Position numbers and translations under genes: made by a program. A DNA stretch of 64,000 nt from NCBI GenBank assembly GCA_030374735.1, contig JASCIV010000002.1, positions 1 through 64,000 of the forward strand, given 5' to 3'. Source of the stretch: Gracilaria caudata (lineage: Eukaryota > Rhodophyta > Florideophyceae > Gracilariales > Gracilariaceae). Shown here one piece after another: positions 49,940 to 58,278 of this stretch (position 1 is the first letter of the stretch; every line of letters begins with the position of its first letter). The notes below the pieces were generated by a model. That model searched no databases. It was not told the DNA's origin and saw nothing but the letters and a program-made list of their open reading frames with translations.

Positions 49940-51247
49940 ATGACGTACTCGTCGAAAACCACATATATCTCTTCAGTATTCATGACTTCGAAACCTCGTT
50001 CTAAAGCCAAAGACGCGTCACGACCCGTCTTTCTCACCGCTGCATTTCAGCGAATGCTGCGGCAGAAGTCATGGTCAAAGCGCTTGAAGACGATGTTCAC
50101 CATCTCGTCCTTTGTGTTTGCTGATTTGAAGTGGTGGCTCAGCGAAGGAATCCGGCACATACCTGCAACTCTTTCCGCCTCAAGACATCGTTATACATAT
50201 TATCTTGGGGAAGAGGATAAACCACCGGCTTTGGATGTCTACGCTTCATCTTCAATGCAACAACACATTAGGAACGTGTTAAACAACGAGCCTGATTTTC
50301 ATGACTTAGAGCCGACACCGATTGTGTTGTATGTTCATGGTGGAGGCTGGGGTTCCGGTAATTCCTCACATTATTCCCAGATGGCCACGAAAATTGTAGA
50401 AGTAACGCAATCGCCCGTTCTTGTTCTGTCCTATCGTCTCTATCCGGAAGCAATGATATCAGGCCAGGCCCATGACGTTACGACGGCTCTGCGTAGAATT
50501 CGATCTTCGTTTCCGTCACGAAAGATAATTGTCTTGGCACATTCGTCAGGCGCTCATATTACGTCACTCGCATTACTAAAAGAAGCGGAAAAGCAGCAGC
50601 CTGTCCTTCTCGCAGATGTTGTCATCTTTACGGCAGGCCCTTTCCACCTTATGCATCACTTTCTCTTTGAATCCCAAAGAGGGGTTGCCCTGGTTTCCCC
50701 CATGTTACCAGCAGCTTTAGCAGAATCCGATCACACAAAGTTTGACGAATGGTCGCCTACCGTCATTGCTGAAGGGTTTCAAAAGACGTTAACAGACGAC
50801 ACTAAATCCATTGTGCCTGCTCTGGAAGGAAAGCTTCCAGCGGAAAACATCCACCTACCTGACCGAGCTGAAGGAGATCATAGGGTACCGTTTCCGAAGA
50901 CTTTTATCATGGCTTCCACTTGCGATACAGTAGTGCCCATGTACAGCTCGCTTCGATTCGCATCAGCGTTGCGAAAGACTGGTTTGTCCTGTGAGCTTCT
51001 TATTTACGATTTTGTTACGCACACAGATTGGGTGCTTGATTGGTCAGCGGCGACGAAACCGCGTGATAGGAGTGATATTCTCGATATAGATAAGTCTGAC
51101 TACCATAGGAGGGTAGCATGCGTCACGCATCTCTGTGGGGAAGAAATTGCCTGCCTCATGAAAGAAGAAGAAAAGGCCATGGGAGCTTGTGCCCATGTCC
51201 GTGATATCCTGCGAATAATCAAGGCTGTAGCCGAGGACGAGAACTAG
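49940..51247 (+). CDS. alpha/beta hydrolase, ICME/carboxylesterase-like
   Basis: A 435-aa protein from the ATG at 49940. A basic N-terminal region (residues 15-60) and a hydrophobic stretch (TISSFVFADLKWWL) may target it to membrane or plastid. The catalytic core shows the oxyanion motif HGGGWGSG (133-140), the nucleophile elbow AHSSGAH with Ser202, a likely acid in STCDTVVP, and a His in FVTHTDW. The oxyanion HGGGW and the elbow order match isoprenylcysteine methylesterase-like and kynurenine formamidase-like carboxylesterases. The true substrate is unknown. The elbow has Ala where the first Gly of GxSxG would be. Confidence 0.78.
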   Translation: MTYSSKTTYISSVFMTSKPRSKAKDASRPVFLTAAFQRMLRQKSWSKRLKTMFTISSFVFADLKWWLSEGIRHIPATLSASRHRYTYYLGEEDKPPALDVYASSSMQQHIRNVLNNEPDFHDLEPTPIVLYVHGGGWGSGNSSHYSQMATKIVEVTQSPVLVLSYRLYPEAMISGQAHDVTTALRRIRSSFPSRKIIVLAHSSGAHITSLALLKEAEKQQPVLLADVVIFTAGPFHLMHHFLFESQRGVALVSPMLPAALAESDHTKFDEWSPTVIAEGFQKTLTDDTKSIVPALEGKLPAENIHLPDRAEGDHRVPFPKTFIMASTCDTVVPMYSSLRFASALRKTGLSCELLIYDFVTHTDWVLDWSAATKPRDRSDILDIDKSDYHRRVACVTHLCGEEIACLMKEEEKAMGACAHVRDILRIIKAVAEDEN

Positions 51248-51274
51248 AGCAGCCTAAAATAACGAACCCATAAT

Positions 51275-51307
51275 CCGACTAGATTGTGCACCACAGGTCC
51301 ATTACTG
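51275..51307 (+). repeat. 33-bp direct repeat, copy A
   Basis: The core TAGATTGTGCACC and CAGGTCCAT are shared exactly with copy B at 52029-52061. The two copies flank about 720 bases. Confidence 0.75.
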
Positions 51308-52028
51308 TTCGTAGGTAACTGGTGGGTGTTGATCTTGTAAGTGCGTAGGGCCTCAACACATCCCTCACCCCGGTCATCTGTGCCACGATTTCCAGGCCCT
51401 TGGAACTTCAGGACTCCCGGCCTCAGAGAGTATTGGCACCAGAAAGCTGTTGGATGAATGATCCCAGTGATTCCGTTGCCCGGTGGTCCATTTTTCTTCG
51501 CTCCCCGTGTCGTTTGTTTTTGCAAAACGAATGATTAGACTACAGAGTAACGTAGTTGTAAGAACGGCGGCATTACACGGATTCCATCTTCACAGCATTG
51601 ATTTTCATACCACAACCGTTGTGAATGAGAGAAATGCATCCGTGTGATACGGCACGAATAATGATTAAGCCTTCCACTAAACATAACGAAACGCATTCAG
51701 CCGAGCAATGTCATTTCGTACGACTCTGTCGCCCAAGATGCAAAAAAGTATCATGAAATCTAAATGGGTGCATCGGCTCTTAAACGAAACGATGCCGACA
51801 GAGCAGAGAGAGAAAGGGGAATCTGAAGGGCGAAAATGACCTTTCTCTTTGTTGTTTGCAAATGGCTCTTACTAACGGACAGTGTGACGTTGACAGAAAC
51901 GATACAATCGCGCCGGCGCCCCGCGACTCTCGCAGAGAGCTAATCGTCACTGCGCCACTCCCATGTAACATAAGAATTGCGTTTGCTTCGCTTTCCTACC
52001 TCATTATGCACCCCTTTTGAATGTTAAC

Positions 52029-52061
52029 CCGCCTAGATTGTGCACCCCAGGTCCATCGCTG
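52029..52061 (+). repeat. 33-bp direct repeat, copy B
   Basis: Matches copy A at 51275-51307 at 29 of 33 positions, same orientation. Confidence 0.75.
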
Positions 52062-52202
52062 GTCATTGGTGACGTTGTTGTGTGCCAGGGTAGTGCGCTA
52101 AACTCCTTTTCTGCGCGAAGGAGCAGGAGCCCAAGAACCTGGTTGGAAATTCTCTCCAGCCCCCTAAAACAGTGTGTTATAAGTGCGTTAGAAAACGGTG
52201 TA

Positions 52203-52802
52203 TCAGATAAGCATCAGCAAAGGCGTTAAATCCTGCGTTGTCTGCCACGAGAGTGGAAGGAAAGAAGACTTGCACCTGAGCGAATTTCGACGTACCTGTG
52301 GCTCTGCCGCACTGTTTCTCTCTCCTCTGCGTTCGTTTCCGTGTTCTTCTTTTGAAATCGGGACAATGCCAGAATCGTAATCAATTGCTGACGGAGGAGA
52401 CGCAGCGTTCGAAAGTCGCTTCATGACTTTTTTTCGTCTACTGGTTTCAGCTTCAGATTTGGGTTGGATTCTTGATGCTCCGGAGAATTGGCGAAGACGT
52501 TGTTTTTCGTCTTCTGCCTCAATTACTGCCACACGCTGGGCGAGGGCCTGTCTACGCCGCTCTGATTCTCTGATTTCTTCATTTGTTGGAACTCCATCAC
52601 GTCTGTTATGTAACCATGCCCACCACTCCACGGGCATACGATCTGAGGAATTAAGAATGTTTCTATCCTTGTACTCAACATATCGACGTTCAGGTTTTCC
52701 TTTCTCTATAAATTCAGAGTAAAACAAATGATGCTCATCTTCTCCGACCAACCTTCTTGACTTCAACCAGTCCCATGCCTTGGATATACGAAGTCTCCAC
52801 AT
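52203..52802 (-). CDS. NDUFA12/NDUFAF2-family mitochondrial complex I protein
   Basis: A 199-aa protein. The N-terminal 80 residues match the B17.2 family: AWDWLKSRRLVGEDEHHLFYSEFIEKGKPERRYVEYKDRN, then MPVEWWAWLHNRRDGVPTNEEI. These give the conserved order of G-x-D...Y, R-R-x-V, and P-x-E-W-x-A-W-L. The extended helical region after the W-x-A-W block and the lack of a compact C-terminal structural domain favour the assembly factor NDUFAF2 over the structural subunit NDUFA12. Near the end, CAG|GTACGT followed by TGGCAG could mark a 54-nt intron (52242-52295) that keeps the frame; spliced, the protein would be 181 aa. It acts in mitochondria by family inference. Confidence 0.75.
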   Translation of the reverse strand: MWRLRISKAWDWLKSRRLVGEDEHHLFYSEFIEKGKPERRYVEYKDRNILNSSDRMPVEWWAWLHNRRDGVPTNEEIRESERRRQALAQRVAVIEAEDEKQRLRQFSGASRIQPKSEAETSRRKKVMKRLSNAASPPSAIDYDSGIVPISKEEHGNERRGERNSAAEPQVRRNSLRCKSSFLPLSWQTTQDLTPLLMLI

Positions 52803-53518
52803 GTTGAGAAGGAAACACTGTTTTACGGTGCTGGAGTGTTATCCATCCACAGTCGATCGTTCGGGACCGCAGCAGCATGAATAGGGCTTATCATGCGATA
52901 GCACTTTCGAAGTCGTCACGAATTTGTAGAGCTACAGTACCGTGCAACGGGTGGTGGTATGATAGCAATGCTATCATAGCATTGTGCTACGGAAGAGCTT
53001 TGACCAACAGCTGGACAGGATAAGTTACGTCACGTGGCGCCTCCACGATCACGATAGACAGATCCGTGGTTGGGGACTCTGCTCTCATTGGTCGCCCTCG
53101 TGCCTTAGCCACGTCGACCACGTCTAGAAGACGTAATCGGCGTGCCGATCAAAGGTGTGCTCCAGTGGAGCAGCTCCACCCGCAGCAGTCTGATCACTAC
53201 TGCTGCAGGTGAGCACCATTTTGATTATCAAGACCTTCTATACGCAAATAAAAGAAAAAAAGTGCAGCGCTACAAGGGTAAGATCAGCGGACAAAAATTA
53301 AAATGGATGCCATAGTCGATAATCGTCTCGGCCTTGTTGAAGAAGGGACGTTGTGTATCATGAAGACTTTGTATTCTTTACCGCTCTCCCAGCAAGTGGC
53401 ACCCAGAGAAAAGGAAAATTATATGTTCATGGTTGGCAGTATAGCAGACACGAAGCCGAAGTGCTCAATTAGACAAATTTCGTACCAGTAGCCATTAAGC
53501 AAACAGGCATCTTTCTGC
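52803..53518. other. intergenic region with short palindromes
   Basis: About 716 bases between two minus-strand genes. It contains overlapping palindromes at 52958-52983 built on TATGATAGCA/TGCTATCATA and a possible hairpin near 53160-53215 (CGCAGCAGT and ACTGCTGC arms). A 62-codon plus frame at 53303 is probably chance. Confidence 0.4.
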
Positions 53519-55918
53519 TCACTCAACGATTTCTGTGTCTGCCTTCTGAACCTTCTCCTCATCCTTTCCTTCCTCGATATTGATCTTGCTCATATCCATT
53601 TCAACGCCAGCTTCTTCGGAAAGATTCTTGATTTTCTCTTTCAAATCTTCAGCATTAACCGGCCCTGGTTCATCTGAGAGCGATGGAGCTGGTTCCTGTT
53701 TTGGAGGAATCACAACTTCAGGGGCTTCAACGCTTGGCGACACAAGAGAGCTGACACGTTTAGCGAATCTGTTAATGTCATCTAGCGGGAATCCAGCAGT
53801 GAGTAAGGCAAGTTCGTAAACAAGCGTGCAAGTCTGCTTCAACTGGTTATCGTCTCCGGCGACACCTTCAAGCTGCGTCTTGATGTCTTTGACTATTGGG
53901 TGTCTTGGATTGATGTCAAGAGTACGAGCTTTGGCCATGAAAGAGGCCATTCCAGGATCAGTTGGAGAGCTCGCTCCGACTTCTCTCATGTACCTCTCCA
54001 TTGTTGGGGAGATACCGAATGAGGACTGAGTAATAGTGGAAACCGATTCTGTCAGGCGGTCACTGATTTGCACCTTTCCAACCTTATCCGAAAGCAATGT
54101 AGTCATGTACTCACATACGGCTTTGAAATCTTCAGCGAGCACCTTGTCTGCCTCCTTCTCTTCGTCAGACTTCAGATCTTCGAGATCCAGGTCCTCCTTC
54201 GATACGTCGACAAACTTAAACGAGCTATCCTCCTTATCATCCTCCTTTTGCTTCGCCTCGAACGAACCAATGTTTTGCACAGCAATTTCATCCACGGGTT
54301 CCAACAAAAACAAGACCTCGTATCCTAGTTTGCGAAGACGTTCCATCGCTGGAGCAGATTCTCCAGCAGCTCGAGATTCGGCAGTTACGTAGTAGATAAC
54401 TTTTTGATTCTCCTTCATTCTCGAAACGTAACTTCCCAGGTCAGTAAGCTTGTCCATGCTATTTGTAGACGACCAAAGTGCGAGTTTTGCGAGCTCTTTG
54501 AAATGATCGCGCTCTTCGATGATCCCAGCCTTTAAGTAGCGTCCGAATTGGATCCAGAATTTCTCGTAGTCATCATTGTCACGTTTCTTGATAGACTTGA
54601 ACATGTCAATGGCCTTCCTCACCAACCGCTTAGAGATAATTCGAAGAACACGACTCTTCTGTAGTATTTCACGACTGACGTTAAGTGGTAGATCCTCTGA
54701 ATCAATAACCCCTTTCAAGAAACAAAGCCATCTGGGAAGGATGTCCTCAAAGTTGTCTGAGATGAAAACTCTCTTAACATAAAGTCGGAGCTGCCGGCCT
54801 TCTTCGGGGAACATATTCTGACGGAACTCCGGCGGGAGCGTCTTCGGGCAGAACAGTATGGCACGGAACTCAACATCTCCTTCAACGGCAAAGTGCGTAT
54901 GTGCCAAAGGCGGGTTAAAGTCACGAGCAATAGTTTTATAGAACTCTTCATACTCACCCTCTTTAACTTCCTTTGGCTTGCGCATCCAGAGTGGCTTAAC
55001 CTTGTTGATCTGGCTCCACTCCTCTACAGTTCGTGGGACGCGCTTCATTTTCTGCTTTCCTTCTTCATCCTTCTCATCGCCATCAGGAACTTCATCGAAT
55101 TCGGTACGACTCTCCCAACCATAAACGGGGAATTGGATGAACTCCGAGTATCGTTTCATGAGCTCCACCAGCTTGAAGTTCTCCAGAAACTCCTTGCACC
55201 CTTCCTTAATGTGAAGGATGATACGGGTGCCTGATCCGCCTTTGAGTGGTTCAGAGTCGTCTTCAGATATCGTAAACGAGTTGCTTGCGGAAGAGGCCCA
55301 TTTCCACTGCTTAGCGTTCGGGTCGGAAAATGGCTTTGAGATGACAGTGACCTGATCAGCTACGAGATATGCCGAGTAAAACCCGACTCCAAACTGTCCG
55401 ATAAGCGAAACATCGTTAGATCCGTTTTCACCGAGAGCGTCTAGAAACTTCGAAGTTCCGGAGGTGGCAATGGACCCAAGATTATTTATCAACTCCTGTC
55501 GAGTCATGCCAACGCCATAATCCTCAATCGTGACTGTTCCAGCGTCCTTGTCAGCCTTGACATATATTTCTGGAGAGCCAGCGCCAGATCCTGTACTAAG
55601 GGACAAGAAACGCTTCTTATCACATGCATCGGAAGCATTGCTCACGAGCTCACGAAGGAATACCTCTTTGTTGGAATACAAGGAGTTGATGATGAGATTC
55701 ATAACACGACTGACCTCTGCTTGGAACTCAAAGGTCTCCGAAGAAGGAGACGAAGTCTCTGCGACGGTATCGGTGGCCATCCGCGGAATGACGCGGCATC
55801 GTCGCGAATTTGGCAGCCGAGCACTGACTGCATTGGCACGCAACGGGTTGCAAACAAAAGTAGTGCGCAGCGCCCGTGGGGTAGCTGCAGCTACGGAGGG
55901 AGGGACAAAGGCCGGCAT
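53519..55918 (-). CDS. HSP90C: plastid-type HSP90 chaperone
   Basis: The frame is open to an ATG at 56129-56131 (870 aa), but the ATG at 55916-55918 gives 799 aa beginning with a typical transit peptide (PAFVPPSVAAATPRALRTT and further Arg/Ala), so I prefer it. The N-terminal ATPase domain has the GHKL motifs ELVSNASDACDK, DYGVGMTRQELINNLGSIATSGT and GQFGVGFYSAYLVAD. The middle domain has the catalytic-loop region (PLNVSREILQKSRVLRIISKRLVRK), and the C-terminal dimerisation domain is present. It lacks the cytosolic C-terminal MEEVD. The organellar HSP90 type with a transit peptide indicates a stromal chaperone for imported and photosynthetic proteins. Mitochondrial TRAP1 is less likely from the sequence. 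Confidence 0.92.
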   Translation of the reverse strand: MPAFVPPSVAAATPRALRTTFVCNPLRANAVSARLPNSRRCRVIPRMATDTVAETSSPSSETFEFQAEVSRVMNLIINSLYSNKEVFLRELVSNASDACDKKRFLSLSTGSGAGSPEIYVKADKDAGTVTIEDYGVGMTRQELINNLGSIATSGTSKFLDALGENGSNDVSLIGQFGVGFYSAYLVADQVTVISKPFSDPNAKQWKWASSASNSFTISEDDSEPLKGGSGTRIILHIKEGCKEFLENFKLVELMKRYSEFIQFPVYGWESRTEFDEVPDGDEKDEEGKQKMKRVPRTVEEWSQINKVKPLWMRKPKEVKEGEYEEFYKTIARDFNPPLAHTHFAVEGDVEFRAILFCPKTLPPEFRQNMFPEEGRQLRLYVKRVFISDNFEDILPRWLCFLKGVIDSEDLPLNVSREILQKSRVLRIISKRLVRKAIDMFKSIKKRDNDDYEKFWIQFGRYLKAGIIEERDHFKELAKLALWSSTNSMDKLTDLGSYVSRMKENQKVIYYVTAESRAAGESAPAMERLRKLGYEVLFLLEPVDEIAVQNIGSFEAKQKEDDKEDSSFKFVDVSKEDLDLEDLKSDEEKEADKVLAEDFKAVCEYMTTLLSDKVGKVQISDRLTESVSTITQSSFGISPTMERYMREVGASSPTDPGMASFMAKARTLDINPRHPIVKDIKTQLEGVAGDDNQLKQTCTLVYELALLTAGFPLDDINRFAKRVSSLVSPSVEAPEVVIPPKQEPAPSLSDEPGPVNAEDLKEKIKNLSEEAGVEMDMSKINIEEGKDEEKVQKADTEIVE

Positions 55919-56652
55919 TGTAGGCGGGAGAACCAGAGCGAGAGTCAGATATGAACAACTACGAGAAGCGAGGAGTTCAGAGACTACCTTCGGTAGCAGG
56001 TCGGTGATCTTGCAGGCGGTGGTGGGTTTATAAGGTTGGAGGCAGATCCTTGTGCGCCGCCGTCGGCATGGAGCGGGATCTGTCTTGCCGCGTGATGTAG
56101 CTCGTTGACGATGTTCGTTTCCAGCTCGCATTCAGCATTTTCCACGGCGCACGCGTGCTCCGACTGTCAAACGGCTTTGATCTCGGTTTGGAGCGGCTAG
56201 ACCAATGGCAAAAGAACACGTTGCATGAAGCGAAATTTCTGGAACAGTCCTGGACTGGCGGGTATCTGGCCACGATTCCACGTGGGGGCGCCAACAAAAG
56301 GGTGGCGCAGCACCGCTCGCTTTCTGCTATTCATGCAAAAGTACAGCGCACGACTGCTGCCCGCACTGGAGACTGCAGGTCTGTAATTTTATAAGGTGAG
56401 CTGCAAGCTTGATTTGTGTTGCTGGCGTGTCAACTGGCGGAAGCGCGACCTCAGCTGCCGCCAAAATACTTGGGGAGCGAACCGAAACTGCCAAAATGCC
56501 GCGCACCGCCGTCGCAACAGCCACTCGTCACCGGCCCGAGTCCTCCGTGCGCCGCCGCCCCGTAACCCCTCCGCCTCCTCCCCCGACCAGCGCGCGCCGC
56601 GCGCAGCCCGTCTTCGTCAAATGATCTGTAGCTGTTCGGCCTCGTCGCTGTC
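55919..56652. promoter_or_regulatory. divergent HSP90 / coiled-coil gene promoter with two chained uORFs
   Basis: 734 bases between the divergent starts. Two upstream reading frames on the plus strand lead directly into the 56653 gene (see separate entries). The minus-strand HSP90 frame stays open to 56131, so that side may hold HSP90 5' UTR. No heat-shock element was confidently identified. Confidence 0.4.
56496..56624 (+). promoter_or_regulatory. upstream ORF 1 (42 codons)
   Basis: Starts at ATG 56496-56498 in an AAAATG context and encodes a basic Pro/Arg/Ala-rich 42-residue peptide (PRTAVATATRHRPESS...). Its TGA (56622-56624) overlaps the ATG of uORF 2 by the ATGA tetranucleotide. Whether the peptide is made is unknown. 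Confidence 0.5.
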
Positions 56653-56656
56653 ATGA
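56621..56656 (+). promoter_or_regulatory. upstream ORF 2 (11 codons)
   Basis: ATG at 56621-56623, encoding MICSCSASSLS. Its TGA (56654-56656) overlaps the main ATG (56653-56655) as ATGA. Such overlaps can couple termination to re-initiation. Confidence 0.5.
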
Positions 56657-58278
56657 GCTCCTCCTTCCCCACAAGCTGGGAGCCCTACGGTTCGTCGCAG
56701 CAAAATGCCGCCCTGGCCTGGCGCCGCCCCGCTACTCTGCCTTCGCAGCAGCCGCCGCCGCTTTCCACTAGATGGCAGTCCACACAGGATGCTTCTCAGG
56801 CCTCCCCGCTTCCTTCTTTGGATCCCAACCAGCGTGTGGCTCCTGACTTATCGGCATTCCAAGCAAATGACCGCGAGCAAAAGTCTGTTGCAAGGTTCGA
56901 GTCCCTGAGGGAAGAAATCCAACAAGTCACAGCTCAGTTGCGACAACTCAACTCTAATATTGAAACCCTCAGAACTTCACAGGCACAGCCTTTTCCAGCA
57001 CTCATTGCGGAGGTAGGGCGTCTCAGTCAGCTGATCGGCGAACTCGTACAGCGGCCGGCTGTCCATGGCCACCAGTCAAATCTTGAATTTGCAATTGCGT
57101 CCTCGGAGAAACGAATAACCGACACCGTGTTGGCTATCACTGATGTTGCTACGAGTGTCCAAACTTCCTGCGCCGCCATTATTCCCAGACTGGACTCTGG
57201 GTTGGGATCAGTAGAGAGGCTTATTCATGCTGCGACTAGCTCTGTTGCTGCTGATGTTCCGAAATGGTTTGAGCTCGCGTTTCGGCAAATGGCCACTCAT
57301 CACATAGCGCCAATGCTCTCGGAGTCAGAAGCACGTGTTAAAGCCCAGTTTGAGAGAAGTTGCACCGATATGATCACGGGAATTGAAAAGCATGTTAGCA
57401 TGACCGTAGGAAATGGCGTGGCACAAGTTCTTAACAGGATCTCGTTGGAGCAGACACTCGGTGCGCAATCGACATCTGTGTTCCCACCGACGGGAGTAAA
57501 TCTACTTTCGTCGAACGACGTTGGTGACACAGAACCTAAGGCCAGGCCCACAGGCATACCGAGTAAGGATGCTGACGTAGAACAATCGGCTAAAAACTCA
57601 ACCGCCGTCATGTCCGAGAAGAAAACTGGACTTCCAGGCCCGCAACCCCCGCCTGCAAACCCGTCAAGAGCCCAACGTGCTGACGATGGCAAAGAGATTC
57701 CATTTGCTGAGGAGAAGAAATATTCGCCAAAGACAACAACACCCTTAGAAACATCGGTAAAACCGAAGGTCCCAGTCCTACTCAACGGGAGCGCCAAAAC
57801 TAATTTAATCAATGGGTCGGAGAGTAAAGCAGACCCCCCACCAGCAGAACAGAATGGAAATAGTCTCTCAAATCCAAAAGTGGTAACAAAAGAAGTGTCT
57901 CCGCGAAAGGAGGAAGATTCTGCTGTAGAAGAACTTGATATCTTTGAAGAAAGTGAGGTTCAAGGGAAAGGAACACCGTCCAAAAATAAGGGGAAAGAAG
58001 AAGGTCAACGCCGGAATGGAAAGCAGGGTGTCCGACAAGCGAGACAACGGAAGCAGGATTACACAGAACCAAGTGCCGACCTCGGCACAGACAGTTCAGA
58101 ATCAAAGGACCCATCCGAAGAGGAAGGTGAAGAAGAATCTGAATGGGAGTGTAACGAGTCCGATTCAGAATCCCATTCCTCTGGTGGATCCCACGGAGTT
58201 GAAGGCTTTCATCGGCCAGGGTCAAAACGAATGAAACGATCTTTCGTGAGGCGTTCAAAACGGCAAAGACAAACATAG
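56653..58278 (+). CDS. uncharacterised coiled-coil protein with basic/acidic tail
   Basis: A 541-aa protein. The N-terminal 70 residues are Pro/Gln/Ser-rich. Residues about 75-260 form long helices with coiled-coil character (REEIQQVTAQLRQLNSNIETLR; SEKRITDTVLAITDVATSVQTSCAAI). The rest is disordered, with Lys/Pro-rich then Glu/Ser-rich acidic clusters and a basic end (GSKRMKRSFVRRSKRQRQ) that looks like a nuclear localisation signal. No known domain. It is preceded by two chained upstream ORFs. The length and charge pattern fit a structural or scaffold nuclear protein, but no function can be assigned. Confidence 0.65.
   Translation: MSSSFPTSWEPYGSSQQNAALAWRRPATLPSQQPPPLSTRWQSTQDASQASPLPSLDPNQRVAPDLSAFQANDREQKSVARFESLREEIQQVTAQLRQLNSNIETLRTSQAQPFPALIAEVGRLSQLIGELVQRPAVHGHQSNLEFAIASSEKRITDTVLAITDVATSVQTSCAAIIPRLDSGLGSVERLIHAATSSVAADVPKWFELAFRQMATHHIAPMLSESEARVKAQFERSCTDMITGIEKHVSMTVGNGVAQVLNRISLEQTLGAQSTSVFPPTGVNLLSSNDVGDTEPKARPTGIPSKDADVEQSAKNSTAVMSEKKTGLPGPQPPPANPSRAQRADDGKEIPFAEEKKYSPKTTTPLETSVKPKVPVLLNGSAKTNLINGSESKADPPPAEQNGNSLSNPKVVTKEVSPRKEEDSAVEELDIFEESEVQGKGTPSKNKGKEEGQRRNGKQGVRQARQRKQDYTEPSADLGTDSSESKDPSEEEGEEESEWECNESDSESHSSGGSHGVEGFHRPGSKRMKRSFVRRSKRQRQT

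Larger units (their letters stand above)
51248..52202. other. convergent intergenic region with a dispersed 33-bp repeat
   Basis: About 955 bases between converging genes, unusually long for this window. It contains two same-direction copies of a 33-bp sequence at 51275-51307 and 52029-52061 (29 of 33 bases identical). Short frames on both strands lack features. Confidence 0.5.

Noticed and set aside
55919..56131. 71-residue N-terminal extension of HSP90
   Set aside because: The downstream ATG at 55918 gives a normal transit peptide; the extra residues do not resemble targeting sequence.
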